A DNA stretch of 64,000 nucleotides from an uncultured bacterium (lineage in GTDB: Bacteria; Planctomycetota; UBA1135), in NCBI GenBank assembly GCA_937919925.1, contig CALFOT010000010.1, positions 25,756 to 89,755 of the forward strand, in the 5' to 3' direction. A program made the translations under genes and the position numbers. The notes beneath the pieces are model-generated. The model was given only the letters and a program-made list of their open reading frames with translations. It was not told the origin of the DNA and searched no databases. Below, piece after piece: positions 1 to 8,592 of the stretch (positions are counted from its first letter, which is position 1; each line of letters begins with the position of its first letter).

Positions 1-277
1 ATGCAGAGTAAATCTCGTTCATGGTGGCAAACTCATTCATGTCGGCGAGATAAACAGTAGCCTTCACCACATCTTTGAGGGTGCAGCCTGCGGTAGCGAG
101 TACCGCCGTCAAATTGGCGAATACCTGCCGTGTTTGGGCAATAATGTCGGGGCCAGCAATGCTGTTGTCAGGGCACATACCCACCACCCCGCTGGAATAA
201 ACCCAGCCATCTACCTTGATGGCTTGACTATAAGGACCAATCGCTTGCGAGGAATTTTCAGTGTGAATGATCTGCAT
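1..277 (-). CDS. ridA: RidA/YjgF/YER057c-family enamine deaminase (3' end cut by window edge)
   Basis: RidA proteins hydrolyse reactive enamine/imine intermediates such as 2-aminoacrylate to keto acids and ammonia in the cytoplasm. The visible 92 residues begin MQIIHTENSSQAIGPYSQAI, with the family signature AIGPYSQA near residue 12 and V-Y-S-S-G about residue 27. The segment DVVKATVYLADMNEF matches the conserved core strand that precedes the active-site region. The arginine/glutamate end of the active site lies beyond the window edge. The start is the ATG complement ending at 277, only 2 bases after the coaD stop, so the two are probably co-transcribed. Family assignment is firm; substrate is inferred from the family. 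Confidence 0.9.
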   Translation of the reverse strand, partial: MQIIHTENSSQAIGPYSQAIKVDGWVYSSGVVGMCPDNSIAGPDIIAQTRQVFANLTAVLATAGCTLKDVVKATVYLADMNEFATMNEIYSA

Positions 278-279
278 GA

Positions 280-771
280 TTACTTGTTGGTGAAGCGTTT
301 TTTGAGCGCGACGTGTACCGCATGCGGCAGGAATTGTTCAATCTCGCCGCCGCCGGCATAGACCTCTTTGATGAGCCTGCTTGAAACATAAGCGTAAAGT
401 TCGTTGGGCATCACGAATACACTTTCGATGTCTTCATTCAGGCGACGATTGGTCATCGCCATGGGGTACTCATATTCAAAATCAGTGAAAGTGCGCACAC
501 CGCGCATCAAGATGGAGATGCCGCGCGCATGGGCTTCATCGACCACCAAGCCATCAAATCGCACCACCTCCACCGGCAAGTCACCGAGCTCATTACGAAT
601 CATCTGCACCCGCTCCTCTGGGCTAAACAATGGCGCTTTGGAACGATTTTCGGCGACGGCAACCAGGAGCGAGCCAAAGAGTTTCACGCCGCGCTTGATT
701 AAATCCAAATGACCCAAAGTCATTGGGTCAAAAGTGCCTGCGTACAGCGCGCGCGGTTTGAGCTCAGTCAT
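280..771 (-). CDS. coaD: Phosphopantetheine adenylyltransferase (CoaD)
   Basis: Catalyses the penultimate step of coenzyme A synthesis, transferring AMP from ATP to 4'-phosphopantetheine. At 163 aa it has the normal length. The nucleotidyltransferase motif T-L-G-H is at about residue 18 (AGTFDPMTLGHLDLI). The substrate-binding segment MRGVRTFTDFEYE and the C-terminal S-S-R-L-I-K-E motif follow in the usual order. It is the first gene of a coaD-ridA pair on the minus strand, with 2 bases between them. Its 5' end faces comEC on the other strand, and the open frame of comEC overlaps the coaD start. The type III pantothenate kinase coaX of the same pathway is about 33 kb away in this window. Confidence 0.95.
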   Translation of the reverse strand: MTELKPRALYAGTFDPMTLGHLDLIKRGVKLFGSLLVAVAENRSKAPLFSPEERVQMIRNELGDLPVEVVRFDGLVVDEAHARGISILMRGVRTFTDFEYEYPMAMTNRRLNEDIESVFVMPNELYAYVSSRLIKEVYAGGGEIEQFLPHAVHVALKKRFTNK

Positions 772-2916
772 GTCGCCGATTGTAGGGTGCCGCAGCCGCT
801 GTGGAACGTCTTCCTGGCAAGCCTATTGCCCTCCTCGTTGTTGCCGCCTGTGTCCATCCGCTTACTCCCCACTGCCGTTTGGTGTGCAACCAGCCATGTT
901 CTCACCACGGTAGTGGTGTTATTTTGCAGCACTCCATCTGCATCGATGATGATGGTGGCTGGCTGGGCAGCCATCACTCTCGCGGCTTTGGCTAGTTTGC
1001 ATCGTTTCTGCGGCTATCCGCCACGCCTGCTGCTTATTCTTGCGAGTAGTTGCCTAGCGCTGCAACGAACTCCGCAAATCATGCCGTTGCATCTGGTGGA
1101 GGCGCGCCCCGTGCAATTACGTGGGCGCTTATTGGAATGGCACCCCACCCCCGATGGAGATTGGGCTCTACTGGATCAGCTCGAAGATCTGGATGGCCGC
1201 GCACTGGCCGCTCCCAGCCAGCGCTTACTAGCGATTGCTGCACCCCATATTCCTGCAGCATCACCTGGCAATTTTTTACGCTGCGAAGGGCGCCTGAGCC
1301 ATGACGGCTACTCCTTCCGGCTCGAACGTTGCCGCTGGCAATTTCTCGAGTTTGGCCGCGCTCCACCCTTAACGGCATTGCGCAATTGGGTACGCGAACG
1401 CCTCCATCAAACCTTGTCCGCCGAAGCTGCGGGCTTGGCGTTGGCGCTATTGCTTGGCGAACGTCGTGAATTGGCGCCTGCTCTGCAGGAAAACTACCGA
1501 CGCTTTGGCCTGATTCATCTCCTGGCGGTGTCGGGCTTGCACTTCTGGTTGTGGGATCAATTGTTGCGCCGTTTGCTGATTGGCCGTTGCGCCCATTTGC
1601 GTTGGCCCTTGCTGCTACTCGCGGCTGGTTTGGCCAATGCTTCCGCGCCCGTAGTCAGAGCGTGTAGCGTGGTGTTGCTCCGCGATGCCAGTGCTGCTGC
1701 GGCCCTCCCAGTGCGTGGTTTGCATTTATGGGCGGCGGCGTGGGCGGTCGAAGTGAGTTTGCTTCCGGCACGTCTAGATGGCCTCGGTTTCGCCCTTTCC
1801 TATACGGCAACTGCATTTCTCATTGTGGGCTCCGGCGCACGCACCAGTCCCTATTTCCTTTCTGCTTTGCGTGCTTCGTGGGCGGCATTCCTGGGTTCGA
1901 TGCCCATCTTGTTTGCGGTCCAAGCCACCCTCGAACCATGGACCATCCTACTTAGCCCGATACTGGCATTACTCATGCCCGTGCGCCTGCTTGCAAGTTT
2001 GTTGGCACTGGTACCAGGCCTCGGTTGGTGGATGAACCATCTGCTACTCGGACTGGGTCGTGCGGAAGATTATCTCTTTGGATTATTGGATAAGGCTCCC
2101 TGGAGTCCGTGGTCCTGCCCGCAGCTATCGCCGTGGATCTTGAGCTGCAGCGCACTAGCTGGTTTGTGGTTGTGCCGTGATGGATCACGGCTGGGATGGT
2201 GCAAACGTTCTCTGGCCGTGTTGATGTTGGCCAGTGGATTTGTGATCTCGCTGCCGGTGACTCCGGGAGTGACTGCGCTGCCGGTGGGCCATGGTTTGGC
2301 GGTGATCATTAGCGGCAAAGAAAAAAGTATGAGTTTTGACTTGGGTAGTGGAGATTACGATCCGCGTTTGCTCGTCGAGCGGTTGCTCCTGCCGGAACTG
2401 GGCGCACGCCATTGGCCCTTGCCGCAAATCGCAGTGCGCTCGCATCCTGATCGCGATCACGTCAACGGCTTGCCGTTTTTGGCGCGCCGCACCAACTTCA
2501 CCGATTTGCAGGTTGCCCCTCAACAAAGCCATTTGCTGGACGGTTTTGAACCCTTGCAAGTGCGTGTGATAGGCTGCCAACCAGCACGTAATGGAGTGGC
2601 CAACGATGGAGGTCATGTGCTGGAAGTGCGCGCCAAAAACTTTCGCATGGTGTTATTGGGGGATCAAGCAGGCTATAGCTTGCGGCAACTGCAGCAACAA
2701 CTGGCCCCTGGGCCGATTGATATTTTGCTGGTGCCACATCATGGATTAACCACCGATGGCTTGGCCGAGCTGCTGCTGTATTTGGCACCCAAACTCGCAT
2801 GGACATCCTCCGGCCCACGCAACTATCCCTTGCCGGTGGCGCCGTTGTTGGAATATTTCGGGATTCCCCTCGCCTCAACTTTGGGACATGCTTTGGATTG
2901 GCAAGATAGCGAGTAA
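709..2916 (+). CDS. comEC: ComEC/Rec2 family DNA-uptake channel protein
   Basis: ComEC forms the inner-membrane channel that takes up single-stranded DNA during natural transformation. Up to 735 aa are open. The order is an N-terminal DUF4131-like segment (around RLLEWHPTPDGDW), a central polytopic competence domain starting near ALALLLGERREL and containing HLLAVSGLHF, then a C-terminal metallo-beta-lactamase-like domain. The lactamase part shows SHPDRDHVNG (the metal-site H-x-D-x-D-H type), LLGDQAG and LLVPHHGL. The start is uncertain: the first ATG (709) lies inside the antisense coaD start, and a triple ATG at 946 or a GTG/TTG between them is also possible. It is followed 29 bases later by yifB/comM, another competence-associated gene. 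Confidence 0.88.
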   Translation: MTQSHWVKSACVQRARFELSHVADCRVPQPLWNVFLASLLPSSLLPPVSIRLLPTAVWCATSHVLTTVVVLFCSTPSASMMMVAGWAAITLAALASLHRFCGYPPRLLLILASSCLALQRTPQIMPLHLVEARPVQLRGRLLEWHPTPDGDWALLDQLEDLDGRALAAPSQRLLAIAAPHIPAASPGNFLRCEGRLSHDGYSFRLERCRWQFLEFGRAPPLTALRNWVRERLHQTLSAEAAGLALALLLGERRELAPALQENYRRFGLIHLLAVSGLHFWLWDQLLRRLLIGRCAHLRWPLLLLAAGLANASAPVVRACSVVLLRDASAAAALPVRGLHLWAAAWAVEVSLLPARLDGLGFALSYTATAFLIVGSGARTSPYFLSALRASWAAFLGSMPILFAVQATLEPWTILLSPILALLMPVRLLASLLALVPGLGWWMNHLLLGLGRAEDYLFGLLDKAPWSPWSCPQLSPWILSCSALAGLWLCRDGSRLGWCKRSLAVLMLASGFVISLPVTPGVTALPVGHGLAVIISGKEKSMSFDLGSGDYDPRLLVERLLLPELGARHWPLPQIAVRSHPDRDHVNGLPFLARRTNFTDLQVAPQQSHLLDGFEPLQVRVIGCQPARNGVANDGGHVLEVRAKNFRMVLLGDQAGYSLRQLQQQLAPGPIDILLVPHHGLTTDGLAELLLYLAPKLAWTSSGPRNYPLPVAPLLEYFGIPLASTLGHALDWQDSE

Positions 2917-2945
2917 CTTCCTGCGCGCGCCCCGTCTTCCTGACA

Positions 2946-4550
2946 ATGAGTAGGGCAATCCTTGGTGCAACCTTGTTTGGCGATTCGGCCCATCTGGTTC
3001 ACGTAGAAACGCGCATCGGCCGCGGCTTGTCACGCGTGATTATGGTTGGCATGCCGGATGCTGTGGCCAGAGAGGCGCGCGAACGCTTGCCGTCGGCATT
3101 GTCGTGGCACGGATTTCGATTCCCCAAAAGCAAAGTGTTGTTCAACTTGGTACCCGCGCAACTACCCAAGCACGGCTTGCCTTTGGATCTGGCCTTAGCA
3201 GTATCGTTGTTGGTGCAAGATCGCCAACTGCCTTCACCCCAACAACCAATCCTTTTTTTGGCAGAACTGGATTTGCAGGGGCGCTTGCGGCCGCCCGCGC
3301 GTGGAACTTTGCTGGCCAGTTTGGCCGCCCTAAAAGATCAGTGTCAGATTGTTCTTACCGCTACAGAATCCGCGCCTGAAGCCGCCATCGCTCCGGGAGT
3401 GCAAGCCTATGGCTTAGTCGACTTACGCGAAGTCGAGCAATTCCTGCGCGAACCCCAGGCTTTTCATCCAGCGGTTGCGGTGGCACCGCCAGAAAATCCC
3501 TCCAGGGTTAGGAGTCCATTGCGGCTGGATGATCTGCGTGGCCAAAGCTTGGCGCGGGAAGCCGCCATACTGGCTGTAGCGGGGCGACACTCCTTGTGGC
3601 TGCAAGGTCCACCAGGCACCGGCAAGAGCATGCTGGCGCGGCGTCTACCCGGTTTACTACCTCCACTCTCGGCTACCACGGCTTTGGAACTTGCGCGCGT
3701 AGAAGCCTTGCTGGGGCCGATTCCAGCAATGCCTCATCGGCCGCCCTTTCGTGCGCCGCACACCAGTGCTTCCGCGCAAGCTCTACTGGGCGGCGGTTCG
3801 CCTCTACGTCCTGGTGAAATGGCGCGCGCACATGGCGGCGTGCTGTTCCTGGATGAACTACCCGAATTTGCACGCCCAGTGCTTGAAGGTATGCGGCAAC
3901 CACTGGAAGAAAAAGAAGTGCGCCTACAACGCGCGCGTGAATGGGCCACCTACCCCGCCGATGTTTTGTTGGTGGCCACCAGCAATCCCTGTGCGTGTGG
4001 ATTTGCCACCCATCCCAAGATTCCATGCCGCTGCACTCCTGGGCGTTTGGAAAATTATCGCAACCGCATCAGTGGCCCCCTCCAAGACCGCTTCGATTTG
4101 TTCGTCGAAATGGGCCCCGTCTCCGCCGACGCCCTGCAAAGCCCGCCGTCACCACCGCACGATGAAGACATCCTCATGTTGCTTAGCCGAACGCGCGAAT
4201 TTCAACAGCTACAAGCGCGTACCCGCGGCTTCGTGAACTCTCGTGATGTGGAAATCAGTATCCTCCGCGCCGCCGGCTTGGAACCCTCCGCAGCAACCTT
4301 GCTCCGTCAAGCAGCGGCCGTGATACCCCTCAGCGGGCGCGGTGTTTTACGTTGCCTGCGGGTAGCGCGCACCGCTGCAGATTTAGGTGGGCGCCCAAAA
4401 ATCAACAGTGCGGATATGCGCAAAGCACTCAGTTTGCGGCCGCTGCCTGTAAAGGAGGAAGTAACCACAGCTCCACCCCGTTCTCACTTGCGCGTAACTC
4501 GGCACCAGCCGCGCGCAACCGATGAGCAGGCTCCGGCATCGCCAAACTAA
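2946..4550 (+). CDS. comM: YifB/ComM-family Mg-chelatase-like AAA+ ATPase
   Basis: ComM is a hexameric AAA+ helicase that promotes branch migration and integration of transforming DNA. The 534-aa protein has the N-terminal ChlI-like fold (GRGLSRVIMVGMPDAV and FPKSKVLFNL), then the ATPase with Walker A GPPGTGKSML near residue 220. Walker B appears as GGVLFLDELPEF, and a cysteine cluster follows (SNPCACGF and PCRCTP). It sits directly downstream of comEC, which supports a transformation role. The last 122 bases overlap the 3' end of the convergent membrane-protein gene. Beyond about residue 495 the C-terminus is charged and proline-rich, and lies wholly in that overlap. Confidence 0.93.
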   Translation: MSRAILGATLFGDSAHLVHVETRIGRGLSRVIMVGMPDAVAREARERLPSALSWHGFRFPKSKVLFNLVPAQLPKHGLPLDLALAVSLLVQDRQLPSPQQPILFLAELDLQGRLRPPARGTLLASLAALKDQCQIVLTATESAPEAAIAPGVQAYGLVDLREVEQFLREPQAFHPAVAVAPPENPSRVRSPLRLDDLRGQSLAREAAILAVAGRHSLWLQGPPGTGKSMLARRLPGLLPPLSATTALELARVEALLGPIPAMPHRPPFRAPHTSASAQALLGGGSPLRPGEMARAHGGVLFLDELPEFARPVLEGMRQPLEEKEVRLQRAREWATYPADVLLVATSNPCACGFATHPKIPCRCTPGRLENYRNRISGPLQDRFDLFVEMGPVSADALQSPPSPPHDEDILMLLSRTREFQQLQARTRGFVNSRDVEISILRAAGLEPSAATLLRQAAAVIPLSGRGVLRCLRVARTAADLGGRPKINSADMRKALSLRPLPVKEEVTTAPPRSHLRVTRHQPRATDEQAPASPN

Positions 4551-6138
4551 GCACCGCTAGGTGCCGTTGTGGTTGAAAAGCACGCGCAGCGGCAAGGGCT
4601 AGATTCGCGTCGTAGGGCGCGGTTTGTTGGTTAGCACCCGCCTGCCAACGTCGGCCTTCCCAGAAACCAAGACAGGCGTCCAAGCGCGCTTGCATATCAA
4701 AGATGCCCTCATTATGAATCTGGGGGGAGTCCACCAAGAGCACATGGTGCAACAAGGGCGCCAGCTGATTGCCTTGTGTGCCGCCGACAACATTGGGGTG
4801 GCCGGGATGGATCATCAACACGGCGTCGGCAGGCAACTCGCGCTCGGCTAGTTCTACGGCCAGTGGCCAACCTTCTTGCCGCGCCGTTGCGCGAACAGCC
4901 AAACGCCCATGTTCGACGTGATCCAGCAAATAGTGCGATCCATCACCCCATGAGGCGTAGACCACCACCGTTTGCCAAGTCATGGGGACACAAAGCAACA
5001 GCCACAGACCGGCTGCGAAACCACCAGGAATGCGTCGCGACCAAGCGCCAAGCAAGCTGCCCACTGGGATTGCAAGCAAGATGCCTGCAATCCGTGGAAA
5101 CTTGTATTCATTGCCCCATGGCAAACTCGCGAAGGAAAACGCGGCGGCCAAAAGAATCCCCAACAGTAAAAAATTACGCCGTTGACGCATCCGCCACAAG
5201 CCCGGAACGGCGCACACCAAAAGCCACAACAGCGGCCCAAGAAGATTGGCCCAAGCAACTCCTTCAAACGGTAATTGGGGATTGCTGGCCTCCGAATCAC
5301 GTTCGATGCCAGCAAAAAAAACCGGCAATAAAAAGGGCACGGCGATCAACAATGCCAAGAATGCCGGTGGCAGCAGTTGTTTGAGCGCAGAGCTTCCTTG
5401 GCGCAAAGAAGGCAGTTTGTGAGCGGCCACCAGCAAGCCAGCAAACAATCCCACTAAGGGATTCAACGCCGTGGTGATACCCAGCAAACTCGCGCAGCGC
5501 CACAGAGCTGTGCGGCCAGCACGTAAGTTTTCTGACAAGGTGAAAAACGCAAACGGCAAAGCTAACGCAAAGGAAGAGACATTCAGAAACTTGGGGAGGA
5601 AGGCCTGCAGGCGGCCGTCCCAGCGAAAAGAACCAAACGGCCGGGTGGCATCCATCAACGCCGCCAAAGGCAAAGCACCAGGCGGCAGCGGCTGATGATC
5701 CGACCACATCATGAATAACCAACCCAGACCGTTGAAGCCCAGCACCATGGCGGCGAAGGCAAAACGTCGCGCGCGAAAATCAAGGCCGAAGCGTTTGCCG
5801 AGCGCGTCCAAGGCCGGGCCCATCAAAGCAGCCGCCAAAATATTTAGGATGGCAAAACCCCATAACGGTCCACCACCTAAACGCCCGAGCAACACACCCA
5901 GCAGCGGGTAGAGCAAATAATAATGCAAATTGGAACCTGCATGATATGGGTTTTCCGGCAACAAACCATCGCGTAATACCGCTTCACCGATGGTGGTATG
6001 TAAATAACCGTGGTAGGACGTGCGCACCGCGTCGCCACCCATAATCACCACCGCCATGACGAGTAGAGCAAGTGCTCCACCTTCCAGCCACGGCGCGATG
6101 CGTTCCCGCAAGGAGGGCTCCGAATCTAGGGATTCCAT
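4429..6138 (-). CDS. Polytopic inner-membrane protein of unknown function
   Basis: I do not recognise this 569-aa protein firmly. It has an N-terminal cytoplasmic stretch, a first membrane helix (ALALLVMAVVIMGG) and about nine or more further hydrophobic segments. A loop with SNLHYYLLYPLLG and a non-hydrophobic C-terminal domain of about 150 residues follow. That layout, with an early periplasmic loop between helices 1 and 2, resembles GT-C glycosyltransferases or DUF2298-type membrane proteins, but no diagnostic motif is certain. It overlaps the upstream sulfatase-like gene by 13 bases, so the two are translationally coupled and may act together on an envelope substrate. Its 3' end overlaps yifB by 122 bases on the other strand. 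Confidence 0.75.
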   Translation of the reverse strand: MESLDSEPSLRERIAPWLEGGALALLVMAVVIMGGDAVRTSYHGYLHTTIGEAVLRDGLLPENPYHAGSNLHYYLLYPLLGVLLGRLGGGPLWGFAILNILAAALMGPALDALGKRFGLDFRARRFAFAAMVLGFNGLGWLFMMWSDHQPLPPGALPLAALMDATRPFGSFRWDGRLQAFLPKFLNVSSFALALPFAFFTLSENLRAGRTALWRCASLLGITTALNPLVGLFAGLLVAAHKLPSLRQGSSALKQLLPPAFLALLIAVPFLLPVFFAGIERDSEASNPQLPFEGVAWANLLGPLLWLLVCAVPGLWRMRQRRNFLLLGILLAAAFSFASLPWGNEYKFPRIAGILLAIPVGSLLGAWSRRIPGGFAAGLWLLLCVPMTWQTVVVYASWGDGSHYLLDHVEHGRLAVRATARQEGWPLAVELAERELPADAVLMIHPGHPNVVGGTQGNQLAPLLHHVLLVDSPQIHNEGIFDMQARLDACLGFWEGRRWQAGANQQTAPYDANLALAAARAFQPQRHLAVLSLAMPEPAHRLRAAGAELRASENGVELWLLPPLQAAAAN

Positions 6139-7586
6139 TGCGTGCCAGGCCAGGGTAAAGCAAGGTTGACAGCATCCGGATCATCGCCAGTAGCGTAGCC
6201 CAACTCAGCTAGTTCCGTTTGCCGCTCCGGGGTGAGCACGACGGCTCCACTACCAGCATCCCGATTCAGTTGGAAATACCAATGATGCAAGGCATCCAGC
6301 AAATGGCGGGTGATTTCGGGATGCTCAGCGGCCACATCATGGAGTTCCAGAGGATCCACCAAACGATCAAACAAGGCAACTTGCGGATACGCAAAAGGTA
6401 CTCCTTGGGGTGGCTCTTGCGGCCCTTTGCGATTGTTGCTCGGGTTATGGATTAAAGTCCAGCGTTCGTCGCGTGCGGCAAAGTAAACATCGCGCCACGC
6501 TGAGAAAAAAACTTGCGCTTGCGGCTGCGTGCCACGCAAGACCATCGGCAATACTGCGGCTAAAGGCAAAGCCCGCCTAATGCGCTGGCCAGGTTTCCAA
6601 TCTCCCCCGAGAATAACCAGCGGCACATGGGTTGTGCCTGAGTAGATGCTCTTGGCGTGCATGAAATAGTTTTCGTGAAAGGCCAGTTCTTCGCCGTGAT
6701 CGCTGACCAATAGGACCACCGCATTTTCCAATAGACCGCCGCGCCCTGCAGCTTGATATTGCGCGTCAAGACCACTCAAGAAAGTCATCACATAATCGTT
6801 CGCGGTGAGAATTTCTTCATCATAAAGTCCGCGCAAATGGGCCAGGAGCTTTTCGTCGACGGCAGAGCGGTCGGGATTGGAATGAATTCCTTCCAAAGTG
6901 TTGCGATCGCCGGGCACCCCATCGGGAGCTGAAAACTTGCCTAGATGGATTGGATTGGGTTCATAGGGTTGGTGCGGCGCCATGTAGTGGGCCCAAATCA
7001 ACGAGCGCTTTCTCTCTTGGATGCCCCTTTCCGTGCTCAACAACAGCAGCGCTGGGCCGTTGGCTTCTTGCTCTTTGGCACGCACTTCGTAACTGCTAAA
7101 GCCACGATCCACTCCCGAACCCCGGTTCAGTACTTGATTCGCAACCACTGCATGATTGTTCCAACCTAAGGCCGCCAGCTCCATCGCAAAGGTGGGTGCA
7201 ACCACTTGGCGATGATTGCCCATGGCGCCGTGTTCCAAGGGCGAGAGCCCCGTCCACAGCGTGCCAAAGGAAGGCAGAGTCATGCCGGCGGGCGCCCAAA
7301 CTTGATCAAAAAGAGTGCCTTGCTGTGCCATCCAGGCAAGGGACCACTGGGCTCCCGGATCGCCTGCGGTGGCATGTTCTGCGCCATAAAACGGCAGGCG
7401 GTCGGCACGCAAAGTATCGATGGAAATAACCACTAAATCCAAACTTGCGGCAGAACCAAGTACGCCTTGAGCGGGAATATCGAGTGGCGTCAGCGCCGCT
7501 GGACCGCCTGCCACGGAATCATCACCAGAGCAGCTCGCCACAGCGACACACAGCAATCCAGGCAAGAAGACCAGCTTCCAATTCAT
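6126..7586 (-). CDS. Sulfatase/alkaline-phosphatase-superfamily lipoprotein
   Basis: A 486-aa exported hydrolase. The chosen ATG (7586) gives a lipoprotein signal, MNWKLVFLPGLLCVAVASC, with the acylated cysteine at residue 19; longer readings upstream would bury this signal. Metal-binding motif VVISIDTLRADRLPFYG opens the domain, and VVLLVSDHGEEL and TTHVPLVILGG appear later in the usual order. At the nucleophile position the sequence reads MTLPSFGTLWTG rather than C/S-x-P-x-R. It may therefore use threonine and need no formylglycine, as in phospho- or phosphoethanolamine transferase-like relatives. It overlaps the downstream membrane protein by 13 bases. Substrate is unknown; placement in the superfamily is secure. 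Confidence 0.85.
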   Translation of the reverse strand: MNWKLVFLPGLLCVAVASCSGDDSVAGGPAALTPLDIPAQGVLGSAASLDLVVISIDTLRADRLPFYGAEHATAGDPGAQWSLAWMAQQGTLFDQVWAPAGMTLPSFGTLWTGLSPLEHGAMGNHRQVVAPTFAMELAALGWNNHAVVANQVLNRGSGVDRGFSSYEVRAKEQEANGPALLLLSTERGIQERKRSLIWAHYMAPHQPYEPNPIHLGKFSAPDGVPGDRNTLEGIHSNPDRSAVDEKLLAHLRGLYDEEILTANDYVMTFLSGLDAQYQAAGRGGLLENAVVLLVSDHGEELAFHENYFMHAKSIYSGTTHVPLVILGGDWKPGQRIRRALPLAAVLPMVLRGTQPQAQVFFSAWRDVYFAARDERWTLIHNPSNNRKGPQEPPQGVPFAYPQVALFDRLVDPLELHDVAAEHPEITRHLLDALHHWYFQLNRDAGSGAVVLTPERQTELAELGYATGDDPDAVNLALPWPGTQWNP

Positions 7587-7644
7587 TCCGCTAGTATAAG
7601 CAAGCAGCGAGCTAAACTGTACCCACAACCCGACACCCCTTCCC

Positions 7645-8568
7645 ATGTCCTGGTTCGATTCACTCACTGCATCTCTGATTCCTCTTGTGCCGAAGCCCAT
7701 CATGCGGCGGCTCAGCACGCGCTACATCGCTGGTGAACAACGCTCCGATGCCTTATTGCGCGGTGCGCAACTGGCACGCGCGGGTTATCGCGTCACTTAC
7801 GATCAGCTTGGCGAGGCCGTCAGCAATGAAGCCGAAGTTGCCGAAGCCGTGGTGGAGAACCTAATGCTGCTCGCCGACTTGGTGGATGGTGGTTTAGAGC
7901 TCAATATTTCCACCAAACCCACCCAAATGGGTCTCAACATTTCCGAAGACCTATGCCACGATTCCGTGGCGCAAATGCTCGATACTGCCGCTATGAGTGG
8001 CGCATTCGTACGTTTTGAAATGGAGGAGTCGTGGACTGTGGATGCCACGTTGCGCGTATTTGAACGCTTGCGCGCCCGCTACGGCGCCACCGTTGGCATC
8101 GTGGTGCAATCCATGTTGTTGCGCACTGAAAACGATGTGCGCCAGTTATTGGCCAGCAGTACGCAACCTCTGAACGTGCGTCTGGTGAAAGGCATTTACG
8201 TCGAACCAGCAGAGATTGCGTTTCAGGATTACCAAGCCATCAACGACAGCTATTTACGCTGTTTGCGCCTGCTGTTCGAAGGCGGCGCCTATATCGGCGT
8301 GGCTACCCACGATGACGCCCTCATCGCTGGTTTGTTGGCAATGCTGACCGAACATCCGCACTGGCGGGAGCGCTGCGAGGTTCAGGTGCTGCTTGGCGTG
8401 CGCGAAGACTTGCGTCAAAAAGTAAGAGACAGCGGTTTGCCGGTGAGAGTCTATGTACCTTATGGCCATGCATGGTTGCGCTATGTCACGCGGCGCTTGA
8501 AGAAAAATCCGAAACTTGCACGCTATGCGTTCTTCGGTTTGTTCCGGCGCGGCGAAAAAATCAGCTAG
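7645..8568 (+). CDS. Proline dehydrogenase (monofunctional, PRODH family)
   Basis: FAD-dependent oxidation of L-proline to pyrroline-5-carboxylate, with electrons passed to quinone. The 307-aa protein has the (beta/alpha)8 signatures: NISTKPTQMGL near residue 90, RFEMEESWTVD near 125, RLVKGIYVEP near 182 and VATHDDAL near 215. Near the C-terminus RVYVPYGHAWLRYVTRRL matches the R-x-x-x-x-R substrate-carboxylate motif. The length suits the single-domain form rather than bifunctional PutA; no P5C dehydrogenase is adjacent. It is divergent from the sulfatase-like gene with 58 bases between starts, and converges on the DHH gene with a 24-base gap. Confidence 0.92.
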   Translation: MSWFDSLTASLIPLVPKPIMRRLSTRYIAGEQRSDALLRGAQLARAGYRVTYDQLGEAVSNEAEVAEAVVENLMLLADLVDGGLELNISTKPTQMGLNISEDLCHDSVAQMLDTAAMSGAFVRFEMEESWTVDATLRVFERLRARYGATVGIVVQSMLLRTENDVRQLLASSTQPLNVRLVKGIYVEPAEIAFQDYQAINDSYLRCLRLLFEGGAYIGVATHDDALIAGLLAMLTEHPHWRERCEVQVLLGVREDLRQKVRDSGLPVRVYVPYGHAWLRYVTRRLKKNPKLARYAFFGLFRRGEKIS

Positions 8569-8592
8569 GGGTTTGCGAGGCCGCCGAACTTT

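Noticed and set aside
7587..7718. Upstream extension of the sulfatase-like gene
   Set aside because: The extension runs into the divergent proline dehydrogenase and hides the lipobox.
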